Shown here piece by piece: positions 62,132-64,000 of a DNA stretch of 64,000 bases. The notes under the pieces are model-generated. The model searched no databases. It worked only from the letters and a program-made list of their open reading frames with translations, and was not told the origin of the DNA. Position 1 is the first letter of the stretch; every line of letters begins with the position of its first letter. The DNA comes from Winogradskyella sp. (GTDB taxonomy: Bacteria; Bacteroidota; Bacteroidia; Flavobacteriales; Flavobacteriaceae). The position numbers were made by a program, and so were the translations under genes. The stretch lies in assembly GCF_028289625.1 (NCBI RefSeq), contig NZ_JANQOM010000071.1:1-64000 (forward strand). The letters run 5' to 3'.

Positions 62132-63517
62132 ATGCATAACGATACTATTGTAGCTTTAGCCACACCATCAGGTAGTGGTGCTATTGCAGTTATCAGATTA
62201 TCAGGGAAAGCAGCAATTGAAATCGCCTCAAAAGCATTTAAGTCGGTTTCTAACAAGAATCTTAAAAAGCAAGCTACACATACAATTCACCTAGGTCATA
62301 TTGTTGATGGTGATAAAACGCTAGATGAAGTTTTAGTATCTGTTTTTAAAAATCCTAATTCTTATACAGGTGAGGACGTTGTTGAAGTATCCTGCCATGG
62401 GTCTTCATACATTCAACAAGAGATTATACAGTTGTTTTTAAGGCTGGGATGTAGAATGGCCACAGCAGGTGAGTTTACATTAAGAGCTTTTTTGAACGGG
62501 AAGTTGGATTTAAGTCAGGCAGAAGCCGTAGCGGATTTAATATCTAGTGATAATGCAGCATCGCATCAAATTGCTATGCAGCAAATGCGCGGTGGGTTCT
62601 CTTCGGAAATTGCAAAGTTGAGAGAAGAGCTCCTAAATTTTGCATCCTTGATAGAGTTAGAACTCGATTTTGCAGAAGAGGATGTGGAGTTTGCGGATAG
62701 AACACAGTTTAAAGAGTTAATTGAGCGTATCCGTTTTGTATTGAAGCGCCTTATTGATTCTTTTGCGGTAGGTAATGTAATTAAAAATGGAATTCCAGTT
62801 GCTATTGTAGGTGAACCCAATGTGGGTAAGTCTACATTGTTAAATGCCTTGCTTAACGAAGATCGTGCAATCGTATCAGAGATTGCTGGAACCACAAGAG
62901 ATACGATTGAAGATGAAATTTCAATTGGAGGTATAGGTTTTCGGTTTATTGATACGGCAGGCATTAGAGATACTGAAGATGTTGTTGAAAGTATAGGGAT
63001 AAAGAAGACTTTTGAAAAAATCGAACAGTCGCAAGTTACTATGTACCTATTTGATGCGCTTAAAAATATCAATGATTTGGAGATTGTGCGAATAGAGATT
63101 GAAAAAATAAGAAATAAATATCCACAGAAACCACTTTTAGTAATAGCTAATAAAATTGATCAGCTAGACGATACTCAAATGGCCCACATCAATAACGCCA
63201 TTGCAGATGTCCTTTTATTATCTGCTAAAACAGGTTTTGGTGTTGAACAATTAACAAATTCATTGTTGAATCTAATCAATACTGGTGCTTTGAGGAATAA
63301 TGAAACTATAGTGACCAATTCACGACACTATGATGCGTTGTTAAAAGCTTTTGAAGAAATCCAAAAGGTGCAACATGGTTTGGAAACTGGTTTGTCTGGG
63401 GACTTATTGGCAATAGACATTCGCCAGGCTTTATATCATTTTGGTGAGATTACCGGTGAGATTACCAATGATGATTTGTTGGGTAATATCTTTGCTAATT
63501 TCTGTATTGGGAAATAA
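62132..63517 (+). CDS. mnmE: tRNA modification GTPase MnmE
   Basis: 461 residues. N-terminal tetrahydrofolate-binding domain (IVALATPSGSGAIAVIRLSG), the VVEVSCHGSSYIQQEIIQL and GEFTLRAFLNGKLDL segments, then a GTPase with G1 GEPNVGKSTLLNAL (about 229-242), G3 DTAGIRDT, and the C-terminal catalytic FCIGK, intact. With MnmG it makes 5-carboxymethylaminomethyl-U34 in tRNAs. The 3' end is followed by an integrase-like stub. Confidence 0.97.
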   Translation: MHNDTIVALATPSGSGAIAVIRLSGKAAIEIASKAFKSVSNKNLKKQATHTIHLGHIVDGDKTLDEVLVSVFKNPNSYTGEDVVEVSCHGSSYIQQEIIQLFLRLGCRMATAGEFTLRAFLNGKLDLSQAEAVADLISSDNAASHQIAMQQMRGGFSSEIAKLREELLNFASLIELELDFAEEDVEFADRTQFKELIERIRFVLKRLIDSFAVGNVIKNGIPVAIVGEPNVGKSTLLNALLNEDRAIVSEIAGTTRDTIEDEISIGGIGFRFIDTAGIRDTEDVVESIGIKKTFEKIEQSQVTMYLFDALKNINDLEIVRIEIEKIRNKYPQKPLLVIANKIDQLDDTQMAHINNAIADVLLLSAKTGFGVEQLTNSLLNLINTGALRNNETIVTNSRHYDALLKAFEEIQKVQHGLETGLSGDLLAIDIRQALYHFGEITGEITNDDLLGNIFANFCIGK

Positions 63518-63682
63518 CTTAGACCTACTAAGCAAACTAAACAAATATAAACAACTGATATATAAAATTTTAGGTTGTAAAAGAAAACCTATCTTTTGTG
63601 TTTTTGTTTCAATTAAACTATTTTAATCTCATATCTGTACCTTTTTTATTTCGAGGTACAAAACGGTACAAAAATTTGTCAC

Positions 63683-63757
63683 ATGAATGTATCCATTAGA
63701 GAACGAAAGAAAAAAGATGGTAGGGAGCTTATATTTGTCTTATTGCTTTTATCATAG
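63683..63757 (+). pseudogene. N-terminal stub of a Bacteroidota tyrosine recombinase (putative)
   Basis: A 24-codon frame opens MNVSIRERKKKDGRELIFVL and hits TAG. The opening resembles the N-terminal beta strand of Bacteroidota integrases (typically x-V-x-L-R-E-R-K-L-K-D-G-R-x-S-L-Y-L-D-I) with the frame lost after DGR. Upstream, GGTACAAAACGGTACA is a short direct/inverted motif of the sort seen before such genes. It lies 165 bases after mnmE, a known integration neighbourhood. Confidence 0.45.
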
Positions 63758-64000
63758 AACCCTCAACCTTAACACTTTATTATAAGTCATTGAAGAAAAG
63801 AACTCACCACCATTAGTTAAGAGTATTCGACTTGAATTTTTTTGATATTCAATTTGACTGATATGCTGAGTGTTGATTATAACTGATTTATTAATACGAA
63901 TAAAATCTTTTGGCAGTATAGCTTCCAATCTTTTTAACGTTATACGGATAAGTCTTTTTTCTGCTTTAGTATGAACATGCACATAGTATTTATCCGATTG
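63752..64000 (-). CDS. LytTR-domain response regulator, C-terminal part, cut by window edge
   Basis: The frame runs from 63752 off the window's right edge. The visible 82 residues, with YYVHVHTKAEKRLIRITLKR, LEAILPKDFIRINKSVIIN, HISQIEYQKNSSRILLTNGG, are the second half of a LytTR DNA-binding domain. The N-terminal part, perhaps a receiver, is not in view. Its 3' end overlaps the integrase stub by 6 bases, converging. Confidence 0.8.
   Translation of the reverse strand, partial: QSDKYYVHVHTKAEKRLIRITLKRLEAILPKDFIRINKSVIINTQHISQIEYQKNSSRILLTNGGEFFSSMTYNKVLRLRVL

Noticed and set aside
62566-63072. 168-residue antisense frame within mnmE
   Set aside because: It mirrors the codon pattern of mnmE, has Ser/Ile-rich low-complexity composition and no start context. 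Similar frames inside uvrA (38307-38657), the E1 gene and ggt are rejected for the same reason.
1-64000. tRNA or rRNA genes, riboswitches or plasmid origins
   Set aside because: No clover-leaf with the CCA-proximal and T-loop motifs and no rRNA signature was recognised by eye; a tRNAscan-SE or Infernal run would decide.

Overview
The window is chromosomal DNA from a marine-type member of the Flavobacteriaceae (Bacteroidota). This rests on the gene content: DUF4294, GLPGLI and GIN (DUF2807) proteins, type IX secretion C-terminal signals, a fused alpha/beta 2-oxoacid dehydrogenase E1, LytTR two-component genes, and AT-rich intergenic DNA with TAnnTTTG promoter elements. No species call is possible from sequence alone. 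No rRNA, tRNA or CRISPR array was recognised.

Layout. 1-2.9 kb: an M42 peptidase cut by the window edge, DUF4294, a hemolysin-III-like membrane protein, DinB-like and cupin proteins. 2.9-14 kb: an accessory block in which every gene lies on the minus strand, in one- to four-gene units. The units are separated by related, palindrome-rich intergenic repeats of about 60-190 bp. Cargo is miscellaneous: a PP-loop ATPase, three small unknowns, a secreted protease/propeller/esterase/AraC set, a GLPGLI protein, a chimeric VOC/AlkD remnant, a lipoprotein and a delta-60 repeat protein. At the far (13.7-13.9 kb) edge there is what may be a decayed tyrosine recombinase fragment. The block resembles a gene-cassette array but has no integron integrase and no canonical attC.

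14-40 kb is mostly core: DUF4268, a ZIP transporter, methyltransferases, a LytS/LytTR operon, DUF202, secreted proteins, DoxX, a membrane AraC regulator, two tandem PPK2 polyphosphate kinases, the fused E1, a gluzincin-like protein without HEXXH, a secreted nuclease/phosphatase-fold protein, a LOG-family protein and uvrA.

40.4-47.7 kb is the most unusual island. A 2009-residue protein has a P-loop NTPase core interrupted by about eight membrane helices between Walker A and Walker B, a long helical/TPR-like C-terminal half, and an internal 26-residue tandem repeat. It is bracketed by an intact DUF2188 gene and a 5'-truncated, stop-containing second copy of that gene. This looks like a horizontally acquired single-gene system, plausibly immune or stress sensing, but its function is inferred only from architecture.

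47.7-64 kb returns to core genes: an ATP-grasp protein, AlkD, a tricorn-like S41 peptidase, gamma-glutamyltransferase, AcpH, glmM, a class V aminotransferase, an LpxL-like acyltransferase, rhomboid, a TlpA-like thioredoxin and mnmE. Directly after mnmE is a short stub resembling the N-terminus of a Bacteroidota tyrosine recombinase, then a LytTR gene running off the window.
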